Under the pieces are notes generated by a model that was not told the DNA's origin, searched no databases, and saw nothing but the letters and a program-made list of their open reading frames with translations. The position numbers were made by a program, and so were the translations under genes. Source: Odontesthes bonariensis (Eukaryota > Chordata > Actinopteri > Atheriniformes > Atherinopsidae). From it: 64,000 bases of DNA. Where the stretch lies: assembly GCF_027942865.1 (NCBI RefSeq), contig NC_134521.1, positions 1,123,501 through 1,187,500 of the forward strand, written 5' to 3'. How positions within the stretch are numbered: the first letter of the stretch is position 1; each line of letters begins with the position of its first letter. This document shows positions 1-11,900 of the stretch, piece by piece.

Positions 1-1258
1 CTGGTTCCACCATCGTGGAGCTGGAGCTGGTCCACCCATCGTGGAGCTGGAGCTGGTTCCACCATCGTGGAGCTGAAGCTGGTTCCACCATCGTGGAGCT
101 GGAGCTGGTCCACCCATCGTGGAGCTGGAGCTGGTTCCACCATCGTGGAGCTGGAGCTGGTTCCACCCATCGTGGAGCTGGTCCCACCATCGTGGAGCTG
201 GAGCTGGTTCCACCATCGTGGAGCTGAAGCTGGTTCCACCATCGTGGAGCTGGTTCCACCCATCGTGGAGTTGGAGCTGGTTCCACCATCGTGGAGCTGG
301 TTCCACCATCGTGGAGCTGGAGCTGGTTCCACCATCGTGGAGCTGAAGCTGGTTCCACCATCGTGGAGCTGAAGCTGGTTCCACCATCGTGGAGCTGGTT
401 CCACCCATCGTGGAGTTGGAGCTGGTTCCACCATCGTGGAGCTGGTTCCACCATCGTGGAGCTGGAGCTGGTCCACCCATCGTGGAGCTGGTTCCACCAT
501 CGTGGAGCTGAAGCTGGTTCCACCATCGTGGAGCTGGTTCCACCCATCGTGGAGTTGGAGCTGGTTCCACCATCGTGGAGCTGGTTCCACCCATCGTGGA
601 GTTGGAGCTGGTTCCACCATCGTGGAGCTGGTTCCACCATCGTGGAGCTGGAGCTGGTCCACCCATCGTGGAGCTGGAGCTGGTTCCACCCATCGTGGAG
701 CTGAAGCTGGTTCCACCATCGTGGAGCTGAAGCTGGTTCCACCATCGTGGAGCTGAAGCTGGTTCCACCATCGTGGAGCTGGAGCTGGTTCCACCATCGT
801 GGAGCTGGTTCCACCATCGTGGAGCTGGAGCTGGTTCCACCATCGTGGAGCTGGTTCCACCCATCGTGGAGTTGAAGCTGGTTCCACCATCGTGGAGCTG
901 GAGCTGGTTCCACCATCGTGGAGCTGGTTCCACCCATCGTGGAGCTGGTTCCACCATCGTGGAGCTGGAGCTGGTTCCACCATCGTGGAGCTGGAGCTGG
1001 TCCACCCATCGTGGAGCTGGAGCTGGTTCCACCATCGTGGAGCTGGTTCCACCATCGTGGAGCTGGAGCTGGTTCCACCATCGTGGAGCTGGAGCTGGTC
1101 CACCCATCGTGGAGTTGAAGCTGGTTCCACCATCGTGGAGCTGGAGCTGGTTCCACCATCGTGGAGCTGGTTCCACCCATCGTGGAGCTGGTTCCACCAT
1201 CGTGGAGCTGGAGCTGGTTCCACCATCGTGGAGTTGGAGCTGGTTCCACCATCGTGGT
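1..1258. repeat. GC-rich minisatellite, about 20/26-bp units
   Basis: Tandem units of the form GGAGCTGGTTCCACCATCGT, with frequent variants that double GGAGCT or add one C, run from the window edge to about 1258. The array starts outside the window. Open frames through it lack stops only because the unit lacks them; no coding role is inferred. Confidence 0.95.
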
Positions 1259-1339
1259 GGTGGATAAGGAGGAAGAGGAGCTGCAGGGTGGAAGTGAGGG
1301 CGGATGCGCCTCAGTTTCTCTGGGTTTGCCCTTTAGCTG

Positions 1340-2275
1340 CATCTTCCTCCTCCTCCTCCTCTTCTTCCCACACTTCCTCCTCCACCTCTTCCTCCACCTC
1401 TTCCTCCTCCACCTCTTCTTCCTCCTCTTCCTCCTCCACCTCTTCCTCCTCCACCTCTTCTTCCTCTTCCACCTCCTCCTCTTCCACCTCTTCTTCCTCC
1501 TCCACCTCTTCTTCCTCTTCCACCTCCTCCTCTTCCACCTCTTCTTCCTCCTCCTCCTCTTCCACCTCTTCCTCCTCCTCTTCCTCCTCCACCTCTTCTT
1601 CCTCCTCCACCTCTTCCTCCTCTTCCACCTCCTCCTCTTCCACCTCTTCTTCCTTCTCCTCCTCTTCCACCACCTCCTCCTCCTCTTCCACCTCTTCTTC
1701 CTCCTCCACCTCTTCCTCCTCCACCTCTTCTTCCTCTTCCACCTCCTCCTCTTCCACCTCTTCTTCCTCCTCCTCCTCTTCCACCACCTCCTCCTCCTCC
1801 TCCACCTCTTCTTCCTCCTCCTCTTCCACCACCTCCTCCTCCTCTTCCACCTCTTCTTCCTCCTCCTCCACCTCCTCCTCTTCCACCTCTTCTTCCTCCT
1901 CCTCCTCCTCCACCTCCTCCTCCTCCACCTCTTCTTCCTCCTCCTCTTCCACCACCTCCTCCTCCTCTTCCACCTCTTCCACCACCTCCTCCTCCACCTC
2001 TTCGTCCACCTCCTCCTGTTCCTCCACCTACACCCCCTCTTCCTCCTCCACCTCTTCTTCCTCTTCCACCTCCTCCTCCTCCACCTCTTCTTCCTCTTCC
2101 ACCTCCTCCTCCTCCACCTCTTCTTCCTCTTCCACCTCCTCCTCCTCCACCTCTTCTTCCTCTTCCACCTCCTCCTCCTCCACCTCTTCTTCCTCTTCCA
2201 CCACCTCCTCCTCCACCTCTTCGTCCACCTCCTCCTGTTCCTCCACCTACACCCCCTCTTCCACCTCCTCCTCCC
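1340..2275. repeat. Polypyrimidine tract (TCC/TCT/ACC triplets)
   Basis: An almost pure C/T strand made of TCC, TCT and CAC triplets. About 180 bp (1993-2030 and 2216-2250 are the easiest marks) recur as a higher-order duplication ending in a CACCTACACCCC block. The minus strand reads as Glu/Val repeats and the plus strand as Ser/Thr, purely from triplet composition. A smaller tract of the same kind lies at 2503-2580. Confidence 0.9.
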
Positions 2276-2289
2276 TCAGTGGACCATCG

Positions 2290-3480
2290 GCTCAGAGCTG
2301 CTGCTGCTGTAAACAAGCGGCCTGTGAACTACAGCTCCCATCATGCCCCGCGCGGCCGGGCTCGTCTCGCCGTTCCTCCGGTCGGGTTGTTTTTGTTTCT
2401 GTCGGCTTTCTGCTCAGATGTTCGGCTGTCAGCGGGACTGCGGAGGGACGGTGAGATAAAATAAGAGGAAGATCTCAGGCAGGTGCTGCTGGAGCTTCGC
2501 CCCTCCTCCTCCTCCTCCACCTCCTCTTCTTCTTCCTCCTCCACCTCCTCCTCCTCTTCCTCTCTTCCTCCTCCTCCTCCTGGCACCGTAAAATGTTATT
2601 TATGAATGCCCGCCGCTCACGGGCGTGTGCACGCAGATTTTTCATTATTATGTGGTAATAATCGGAGGACGGGACGGTGATTGCAGCCTGTGCGCGGGTC
2701 TCAGCCGGAGCCTGCGCGGTTGATGCGGCTTTGATTCATCGTGCTGGTTCTGCGCCGGTTCTGCCCCGTAATAACACTGGGTCGGTACACCGAGCACCGC
2801 CGCTGTCTGCCAGCCCGCTGCACCCACCGGGGCCGCCTCACCTCGCCCCCCGACAAGGTAAGCAACCCACCGGGCGGACAGGCACCGGAGGGAGAGCGGA
2901 CTCGGTTCGGGGGGGAGCTCGGAGTCCGGGCTCCATCCGCAGCATCCCGCCGTGTTCCTCCTCCTCCTCACGCCGCTCGGGGAGCTCCACAGGCCGGCCC
3001 GTCTGCTCCAGAGCACCGTTAAGTGTCTCTGTTATCGGCCTGTGCTGGTTCCGGGTGAGAACCGGCCTGTGGGGGGGTTCGGGTTCCCGCAGAAACTGCG
3101 TGTCTGGGCTGAAGGTGGACCGGAGCATCCCGTGTGATGAAATCACGGCAGCTAACCGCCGCTAGCAGGTCCGGTAGCTGCTGCCGCTAAAACCGTTAGC
3201 TGCCGCTAACCGCTGCCCGCCGCCCGGGATGCTGCCAGGCGGCCCTGCGAGCCCCGCAAACCTCCCGGGCCGGACCTGTCCGAACCGCCCGGGTCAGTGA
3301 GGCTCTGCGGGGAAACGCGGTACCGTCCAAACGGGTTTAATTATGTGGGTAAAATGGCTGAATTAATTGCGCCGACCTTGAGAGAAATAACATGACTTAA
3401 TATTTATAGCAGCTAGCTAGCCGCTCAGGTGAGCTGTACGGGGGCAAGAGGCAGCTCGGAGGGGCACCCGGGGGTTGGAA
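2290..3480 (+). promoter_or_regulatory. CpG-rich promoter region, likely fam53c 5' end
   Basis: Dense CpG and GC sequence with a ZNF143-type motif and a good donor (ACAAG then GTAAGC) after 2857, as expected for a non-coding first exon. The nearest downstream plus-strand gene is fam53c. The assignment is inference, because no transcript evidence is available and the intron to 8655 would contain a 4.3-kb satellite. Confidence 0.5.
2327..2346 (+). promoter_or_regulatory. ZNF143/SBF-type motif
   Basis: AACTACAGCTCCCATCATGC closely matches the ACTACA-TTCCCA-ATGC site bound by ZNF143/STAF, which is typically near vertebrate CpG-island transcription start sites. It lies at the left edge of the CpG-rich region. 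Confidence 0.6.
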
Positions 3481-3764
3481 CCCTCCGAACATGAATTACT
3501 TTATCTTCCACATCAAGTTTACTTTCATGTTTTGTGATGGCATCCCCTCATTCTGTCGGGACTCTAACGGGATATCGGTATATAAACGTGTTAGCATCCC
3601 TCATTAAAAATAATGGGATGCGTTAGCCTCGAGCTAACAAACAGCAGCCGCAGGAGCCTATGCAGCGGCCTCAGAGAGCCCAGCCTCAGAGAGGCGGCTC
3701 TGCCCGGGCTGCACGGTGGCTCCTGCCGCCGGGGACACCCGGGTAGCGGGGTCCCGCCTCAGCT

Positions 3765-3847
3765 ATGCCCGGTACCGGTGACAGTAACCGGCAGGATGTC
3801 CTGTTTGTGTCCCCTGACCTCATTAACTGGCCCCAGAGAGCCAGGAA
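3765..3847 (+). CDS. Candidate upstream coding exon (unproven)
   Basis: An ATG at 3765 opens 27 codons plus two bases (starting MPGTGDSNRQ), then meets a strong donor, AGGAA followed by GTAAGTAC. Its phase fits fam53c if it is spliced to acceptors at 8747/8748 or 8780/8781, since both give the fam53c frame. That would supply the in-frame ATG the fam53c exon lacks. I do not recognise the peptide. It could equally be a chance ORF beside a CpG island or belong to a non-coding transcript. Confidence 0.25.
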
Positions 3848-4136
3848 GTAAGTACTTTTATAGTAGCACTCTGAGTTCTGAGGATGAAAATGTTGAAAAT
3901 TAAATCAGACTCATTAATGTGCAGATCAATTACCCACGCGCTGATTAATGGACTGAAAGTTCAGCTTAATTAAATGATTGGAAAACCTGGTCCATTAATT
4001 TGTTGTTCTGGTTCTGATGATTTTTCAGACCTGGATACAAAATGATCGATTATTCTCCTTCCCAACACGTCTGAAATATTAGTTTTCTGGAAGCGTTTTT
4101 CACGTTTTGTTTTTTTTCGGTGGTGTGTGCCTCTCG

Positions 4137-6558
4137 TAGGTGGTTTTGTGCCTCGTTGTTTTTGATTCTCTTGTAGGTGGTTTTGTGCCTCTCGTTGGTG
4201 GTTTTGTGCCTCTTGTTGGTGGTTTTGTGCCTCTCGTTGGTGGTTTTGTGCCTCTCGTTGGCGGTTGTGTGCCTCTCGTTGGTTGTTTTGTGCCTCTCGT
4301 TGGTGGTTTTTTGCCTCTCGTTGGTGGTTTTGTGCCTCTCGTTGGTTGTATGTGCCTCTCGTTGGTTGTTTTGTGCCTCTCGTTGGTGGTTTTTTTGCCT
4401 CTCGTAGGTGGTTTTGTGCCTCTCGTTGGTTGTTTTGTGCCTCTCGTTGGTGGTTTTTTGCCTCTCGTTGGTGGTTTTGTGCCTCTCGTTGGTTGTATGT
4501 GCCTCTCGTTGGTTGTTTTGTGCCTCTCGTTGGTGGTTTTTTTGCCTCTCGTAGGTGGTTGTGTGCCTCTCGTTGGTTGTTTTGTGCCTCTCGTTGGTGG
4601 TTTTTTTGCCTCTCGTAGGTGGTTTTGTGCCTCTCGTTGGTTGTATGTGCCTCTCGTTGGTTGTTTTGTGCCTCTCGTTGGTTGTATGTGCCTCTCGTTG
4701 GTTGTATGTGCCTCTCGTTGGTGGTTTTTTGCCTCTCGTTGGTGGTTTTGTGCCTCTCGTTGGTTGTATGTGCCTCTCGTTGGTGGTTTTGTGCCTCTCG
4801 TTGGTTGTATGTGCCTCTCGTTGGTTGTTTTGTGCCTCTCGTTGGTGGTTTTTTTGCCTCTCGTAGGTGGTTGTGTGCCTCTCGTTGGTTGTTTTGTGCC
4901 TCTCGTTGGTGGTTTTTTTTGCCTCTCGTAGGTGGTTGTGTGCCTCTCGTTGGTTGTTTTGTGCCTCTCGTTGGTGGTTTTGTGCCTCTCGTTGGTTGTT
5001 TTGTGCCTCTCGTTGGTGGTTTTGTGCCTCTCGTTGGTTGTTTTTTGCCTCTCGTAGGTGGATTTGTGCCTCTCGTTGGTTGTTTTGTGCCTCTCGTTGG
5101 TGGTTTTTTGCCTCTCGTAGGTGGTTTTGTGCCTCTCGTTGGTTGTTTTGTGCCTCGTTGGTGGTTTTGTGCCTCTCGTAGGTGGTTTTGTGCCTCTCGT
5201 AGGTGGTTTTGTGCCTCGTTGGTGGTTTTGTGCCTCTCGTTGGTTGTATGTGCCTCTCGTTGGTTGTATGTGCCTCTCGTTGGTTGTATGTGCCTCTCGT
5301 TGGTTGTTTTGTTCCTCTCGTTGGTGGTCTTGTTTCTCTCGTTGGTGGATTTGTGCCTCTCGTAGGTGGTTTTGTGCCTCTCGTTAGTGGATTTGTGCCT
5401 CTCGTAGGTGGATTTGTGCCTCTCTTAGGTGGTTGTGTGCCTCTCGTTAGTGGTTTTGTGTGCCTCGTAGGTGGATTTGTGCCTCTCGTTGGTGGTTTTG
5501 TGCCTCTCGTTGGTTGTATATGCCTCTCGTAGGTGGTTGTGTGCCTCTCGTTAGTGGTTTTGTGTTTCTCGTTGGTGGATTTGTGCCTCACAGGTGGTTT
5601 GGTGCCTCATAGGTGGATTTGTGCCTCTCGTAGGTGGATTTGTGCCTCTGGTAGGTGGATTTGTGCCTCTCGTAGGTGGATTTGTGCCTCTCGTTAGTGG
5701 TTTTGTGTTTCTCGTAGGTGGATTTGTGCCTCATAGGTGGATTTGTGCCTCATAGGTGGATTTGTGCCTCTCGTAGGTGGATTTGTGCCTCTGGTAGGTG
5801 GATTTGTGCCTCTCGTTAGTGGTTTTGTGTTCCTCGTAGGTGGTTTTGTGCCTCTCGTAGGTGGTTGTGTGCCTCTTGTTTCTCTCGTTAGTGGTTTTGT
5901 GTTTCTCGTAGGTGGATTTGTGCCTCTCGTTAGTGGTTTTGTGTTTCTCGTAGGTGGATTTGTGCCTCTCGTAGGTGGTTGTGTGCCTCTTGTTTCTCTC
6001 GTTAGTGGTTTTGTGTTTCTCGTAGGTGGATTTGTGCCTCTCGTTAGTGGTTTTGTGTTTCTCGTAGGTGGTTGTGTGCCTCTCGTTAGTGGTTTTGTGT
6101 TTCTCGTAGGTGGTTGTGTGCCTCTCGTTAGTGGTTTTGTGCCTCTCGTTAGTGGATTTGTGCCTCTCGTTAGTGGTTTTGTGCCTCTCGTTAGTGGTTT
6201 TGTGCCTCTCGTTAGTGGATTTGTGCCTCTCGTAGGTGGATTTGTGCCTCTCGTAGGTGGTTGTGTGCCTCTCGTTAGTTGTTTTGTGTGCCTCGTAGGT
6301 GGATTTGTGCCTCTCGTTGGTGGTTTTGTGCCTCTCGTTGGTTGTATATGCCTCTCGTAGGTGGTTGTGTGCCTCTCGTTAGTGGTTTTGTGCCTCTCGT
6401 AGGTGGATTTGTGCCTCACAGGTGGTTGGGTGCCTCATAGGTGGATTTGTGCCTCTCGTAGGTGGATTTGTGCCTCTCGTAGGTGGATTTGTGCCTTTCG
6501 TAGGTGGATTTGTGCCTCTCGTAGGTGGATTTGTGCCTCTCGTTAGTGGTTTTGTGCC
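4137..6558. repeat. GT-rich satellite A, 21-bp unit
   Basis: Consensus GTGGTTTTGTGCCTCTCGTT plus G, about 110 units with variants (GTTAGTGG, GTAGGTGG). The plus strand is nearly free of A. It lies in the presumed long first intron of fam53c. Long ORFs on both strands are repeat artefacts. Confidence 0.95.
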
Positions 6559-8460
6559 TCTGGTTGGTGGGTTTGTGCGCCTCTGGTTGGTGGGTTTGTT
6601 TGCCTCTGGTTGGTGGGTTTGTGTTTCTCGTAGTTGGATTTGTGTGCCTCTGGTTGGTGGGTTTGTGTGCCTCCGTTTGGTGGGTTTGTGTGCCTCCGTT
6701 TGGTGGGTTTGTGTGCCTCCGTTTGGTGGGTTTGTTTGCCTCTGGTTGGTGGTTTTTTGCCTCTGGTTGGTGGTTTTTTGCCTCTGGTTGGTGGGTTTGT
6801 GTGCCTCCGGTTGGTGGGTTTGTTTGCCTCTGGTTGGTGGTTTTTTGCCTCTGGTTGGTGGTTTTTTGCCTCTGGTTGGTGGGTTTGTGTGCCTCCGGTT
6901 GGTGGGTTTGTGCGCCTCTGGTTGGTAGGTTTGTGTGCCTCTGGTTGGTGGGTTTGTGCGCCTCTGGTTGGTGGGTTTGTTTGCCTCTGGTTGGTTGGTT
7001 TGTGTGCCTCTGGTTGGTAGGTTTGTGTGCCTCTGGTTGGTGGGTTTGTGCGCCTCTGGTTGGTGGGTTTGTTTGCCTCTGGTTGGTTGGTTTGTGTGCC
7101 TCCGGTTGGTGGGTTTGTTTGCCTCTGGTTGGTTGGTTTTTTGCCTCCGGTTGGTGGGTTTGTGTGCCTCCGGTTGGTGGGTTTGTTTGCCTCCGGTTGG
7201 TTGGTTTGTTTGCCTCTGGTTGGTGGGTTTGTTTGCCTCTGGTTGGTGGGTTTGTGCGCCTCTGGTTGGTGGGTTTGTGCGCCTCTGGTTGGTGGGTTTG
7301 TGCGCCTCTGGTTGGTGGGTTTGTGCGCCTCTGGTTGGTGGGTTTGTTTGCCTCTGGTTGGTGGGTTTGTTTGCCTCTGGTTGGTGGGTTTGTGCGCCTC
7401 TGGTTGGTGGGTTTGTGCGCCTCTGGTTGGTGGGTTTGTGCGCCTCTGGTTGGTAGGTTTGTGCGCCTCTGGTTGGTGGGTTTGTTTGCCTCCGGTTGGT
7501 GGGTTTGTGCGCCTCCGGTTGGTGGGTTTGTGCGCCTCTGGTTGGTTGGTTTGTGCGCCTCTGGTTGGTGGGTTTGTTTGCCTCCGGTTGGTGGGTTTGT
7601 GCGCCTCCGGTTGGTGGGTTTGTGCGCCTCTGGTTGGTGGGTTTGTGCGCCTCCGGTTGGTGGGTTTGTGCGCCTCCGGTTGGTGGGTTTGTTTGCCTCC
7701 GGTTGGTGGGTTTGTGCGCCTCCGGTTGGTGGGTTTGTTTGCCTCTGGTTGGTGGGTTTGTGCGCCTCCGGTTGGTGGGTTTGTTTGCCTCTGGTTGGTG
7801 GGTTTGTGCGCCTCTGGTTGGTTGGTTTGTTTGCCTCTGGTTGGTTGGTTTGTTTGCCTCTGGTTGGTGGGTTTGTGTGCCTCTGGTTGGTTGGTTTGTT
7901 TGCCTCTGGTTGGTTGGTTTGTTTGCCTCTGGTTGGTGGGTTTGTTTGCCTCTGGTTTGTGGGTTTGTTTGCCTCCGGTTGGTGGGTTTCTGCGCCTCCG
8001 GTTGGTGGGTTTGTTTGCCTCTGGTTGGTGGGTTTGTTTGCCTCCGGTTGGTGGGTTTGTGCGCCTCTGGTTGGTGGGTTTGTGCGCCTCTGGTTGGTGG
8101 GTTTGTGCGCCTCTGGTTGGTGGGTTTGTGCGCCTCTGGTTGGTGGGTTTGTGCGCCTCTGGTTGGTGGGTTTGTTTGCCTCTGGTTGGTGGGTTTGTGT
8201 GCCTCTGGTTGGTGGGTTTGTGCGCCTCTGGTTGGTGGGTTTGTGCGCCTCTGGTTGGTGGGTTTGTGCGCCTCTGGTTGGTGGGTTTGTTTGCCTCTGG
8301 TTGGTGGGTTTGTTTGCCTCTGGTTGGTGGGTTTGTTTGCCTCTGGTTGGTGGGTTTGTTTGCCTCTGGTTGGTGGGTTTGTGTGCCTCTGGTTGGTGGG
8401 TTTGTGTGCCTCCGGTTGGTGGGTTTGTGCGCCTCTGGTTGGTGGGTTTGTGTCTCTTAG
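6559..8460. repeat. GT-rich satellite B, 23-bp unit
   Basis: Consensus GTGGGTTTGTGCGCCTCTGG plus TTG, about 80 units. It is related to the 21-bp array to its left but has two extra bases and CTGG for CTCG. The change occurs over one or two units near 6560. GGTTGGTGGG runs on the plus strand could form two-tetrad G-quadruplexes. Confidence 0.95.
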
Positions 8461-8913
8461 GTGGTTTTAAGCCTCTCGTTGGTAATATGTTGTCGTTGTC
8501 ATTACTGGTCCAAAAATGTCAGAATAATTCCTATTACGTCCAAATATTTTTACCTGAGATTCCCATCCCTTTTCATCGTTTCGTAGTCTGAGAGATGAAT
8601 TCTTTTACTAAATGTATGATTCCACGTCACTCACTTGCCTGTTCCTCCTCTCCAGGTGTGTTGCCAGGACAACAGCTGACTGATGATGCCCTTGTGAGAG
8701 TGGGCGGGGCTACGTGGCCCTGAGGTGGTAAGGAGGAGGGGTCTCAGCCCTCAACCTCTTCCTCCTTCTTCTGGACACAGACCGAACCCACGGACACACA
8801 ACCGGACACAGCTTTCCCCTCCCTCCTCCTCCCCCTCTCTCCTCCCTGGTCTCCCCCCTCCTGCCCCCGGCTCCTCCCCCCCTGCCTCCCCCCTCGCCCC
8901 TCGCCACCATGCT

Positions 8914-11900
8914 GTGGTCGCACTGCTGGTGGAGAGCCTGAGGAAGCAGACTCTGGAAGGCGACCCTGCTCAGCCGGGGGACTCCTACCTGGTCAGTGTC
9001 GCACCCACAGCCGGCTCATATAGCACCAGAATGCAGTGAAACGGTCTAAACTGATAAAAAATTAATCTCTGAAGCCGTTCAGGTACAAACAGAAATATCT
9101 TAATTTAAGACGACAGTTCACAGAACAGACATGTTTCAGCTGCCAAGAAGTTAGTTTCACTTCAATTTAATTAAGTTTTACTTTAAACTGAAGTCATCAC
9201 CAGAGATTGTATGCACTCTGAGGGGCTGATCAAAGCAGCTCTAACTTAAATCTAACTTAACTGACTTAAATCTGTCGTTTTAACGTTAATATGAAACTGC
9301 TTGTTGACGGGTCTGTATCTTTGGAGAGTCAGTCGTTACAGACTTCAGCTTAATGGTTCCACAGAGAGGGGCCTCATAACCGAAGGCTCTGCCTCCCAAA
9401 CTGGCAGCTGGTTCCACAGAGAGGGGCCTGATAACTGAAGGCTCTGCCTCGCAAACTGGCAGCTGGTTCCACAGAGAGGGGCCTGATAACTGAAGGCTCT
9501 GCCTCCCAAACTGGCAGCTGGTTCCACAGAGAGGGGCCTGATAACTGAAGGCTCTGCCTCCCAAACTGGCAGCTGGTTCCACAGAGAGGGGCCTGATAAC
9601 TGAAGGCTCTGCCTCCCAAACTGGCAGCTGGTTCCACAGAGAGGGGCCTGATAACTGAAGGCTCTGCCTCCCAAACTGGCAGCTGGTTCCACAGAGAGGG
9701 GCCTGATAACTGAAGGCTCTGCCTCCCAAACTGGCAGCTGGTTCCTCAGAGAGGGGCCTGATAACTGAAGGCTCTGCCTCCATAAACTGGCAGCTGGTTC
9801 CTCAGAGAGGGGCCTGATAACTGAAGGCTCTACATTCCTCAGTGCTACTTCAGCTTTTTTACACGGGTCAACCGAACCTTTCGGGCTGCACTCCATCTTG
9901 TACTGAAGAGACAGAAATAACTAAATGTTCCTTCTGCATGTGGTTCTGAAGCTTCAGGAACCCGTTTGTTTGTCTTTCAGTCCCTGCTGGACCCAAAAAC
10001 CCTGGCAGAGTTCTGGCCCCCAGATGGCTTGATGCCTGGTGAGTACGTCTTCAGGGTTTGGGAAGATTTTCTGTTTTCATGCTCTACATTTAAAGGTGAC
10101 ATTTTGTGCCCTTTTGGTAAGATCAGCAGAAAATAAATCAAAGAAGGTGACTCTGACAGAACTGAAATTATATCATTTTAAACTGGAGTCTCAAACAGGA
10201 TGTTGGTGAAGGGTTAGCTTAGCTGTAAGCTAGCAGCAGACGCTAGCAAACAATGCTTTCTCATCAACATTGATGGACCAAGCCGGAGATGTACACAGCC
10301 TAACTCGTAGTAATGCATGTGTACAGTTAATTACTGCGTTTAAACACTTTGTATATATTAACCTCATTAAACAGTCATACTGGGAGACCTCCATCTTTAT
10401 CAGAAACATGCCGATAATGTAACGTTAGCACACCGAGAGTGAGGAGAGGACCGGTGTTGTGTTGGAAACCGACCTTATCCACACAGCTGCAGGTTGATGA
10501 GTTACAGAACGGAACCATTCAGCTAACAAAGTAATGTGGGAACAATAATGTTCATCTTTCAGAAAGTAACAGCAATAACTCCTTAGAAGCTGGTGTACGT
10601 CACCTTCATTACCTAAGCTGTTAGCGTTAGCTGCTGCTAAAGGAACAGCAATAACTCCTTAGAAGCTGGTGTACGTCACCTTCATTAGCTAAGCTGTTAG
10701 CGTTAGCTGCTGCTAAAGCAACAGCAATAACTCCTTAGAAGCTGGTGTACGTCACCTTCATTAGCTAAGCTGTTAGCGTTAGCTGCTGCTAAAGGAACAG
10801 CAATAACTCCTTAGAAGCTGGTGTACATCACCTTCATTAGCTAAGCTGTTAGCTTTAGTTACTGCTAAAGGCACAGCAATAACTCCTTAGAAGCTGGTGT
10901 ACATCACCTTCATTAGCTAAGCTGTTAGCTTTAGTTACTGCTAAAGGCACAGCAATAACTCCTTAGAAGCTGGTGTACGTCACCTTCATTAGCTAAGCTC
11001 TTAGCTGCTTCTAAAGGAACAGCAATAACTCCTTAGAAGCTGGTGTACGTCACCTTCATTAGCTAAGCTGTTAGCGTTAGCTGCTGCTAAAGGAACAGCA
11101 ATAACTCCTTAGAAGCTGGTGTACGTCACCTTCATTAGCTAAGCTGTTAGCGTTAGCTGCTGCTAAAGGAACAGCAATAACTCCTTAGAAGCTGGTGTAC
11201 GTCACCTTCATTAGCTAAGCTATTAGCGTTAGCTGCTGCTAAAGCAACAGCAATAACTCCTTAAAAGCTGGTGTACGTCACCTTCATTAGCTAAGCTGTT
11301 AGCTGCTGCTAAAGGAACAGCAATAACTCCTTAGAAGCTGGTGTACATCACCTTCATTAGCTAAGCTGTTAGCTTTAGTTACTGCTAAAGGAACAGCAAT
11401 AACTCCTTAGAAGCTGGTGTACGTCACCTTCATTAGCTAAGCTGTTAGCGTTGGCTGCTGCTAAAGGCACAGCAATAACTCCTTAGAAGCTGGTGTATGT
11501 CACCTTCATTAGCTAAGCTGTTAGCGTTAGCTGCTGCTAAAGGAGAAAATAACTCCTTAGAAGCTGGTGTACATCACCTTCATTAGCTAAGCTGTTAGCG
11601 TTAGCTGCTTCTAAAGGCACAGCAATAACTCCTTAAAAGCTGGTGTACGTCACCTTCATTAGCTAAGCTGTTAGCTGCTGCTAAAGGAACAGCAATAACT
11701 CCTTAGAAGCTGGTGTACATCACCTTCATTAGCTAAGCTGTTAGCTTTAGTTACTGCTAAAGGAACAGCAATAACTCCTTAGAAGCTGGTGTACGTCACC
11801 TTCATTAGCTAAGCTGTTAGCGTTAGCTGCTGCTAAAGGAGAAAATAACTCCTTAGAAGCTGGTGTACATCACCTTCATTAGCTAAGCTGTTAGCGTTAG

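Noticed and set aside
1311-2316. Glu/Val-rich and Gly/Arg-rich minus-strand ORFs
   Set aside because: Composition follows directly from the polypyrimidine triplets; no splice signals or promoter were found.
6525-8591. A 688-codon plus-strand ORF and overlapping frames
   Set aside because: A 23-bp unit without A on the plus strand cannot make stops, so all three frames stay open. There is no domain or start context.
8725-8913. Extending fam53c upstream within its first exon
   Set aside because: The frame is open from 8698 but has no ATG. GTG at 8725 is not a credible vertebrate start, so the CDS is listed from the conserved segment.
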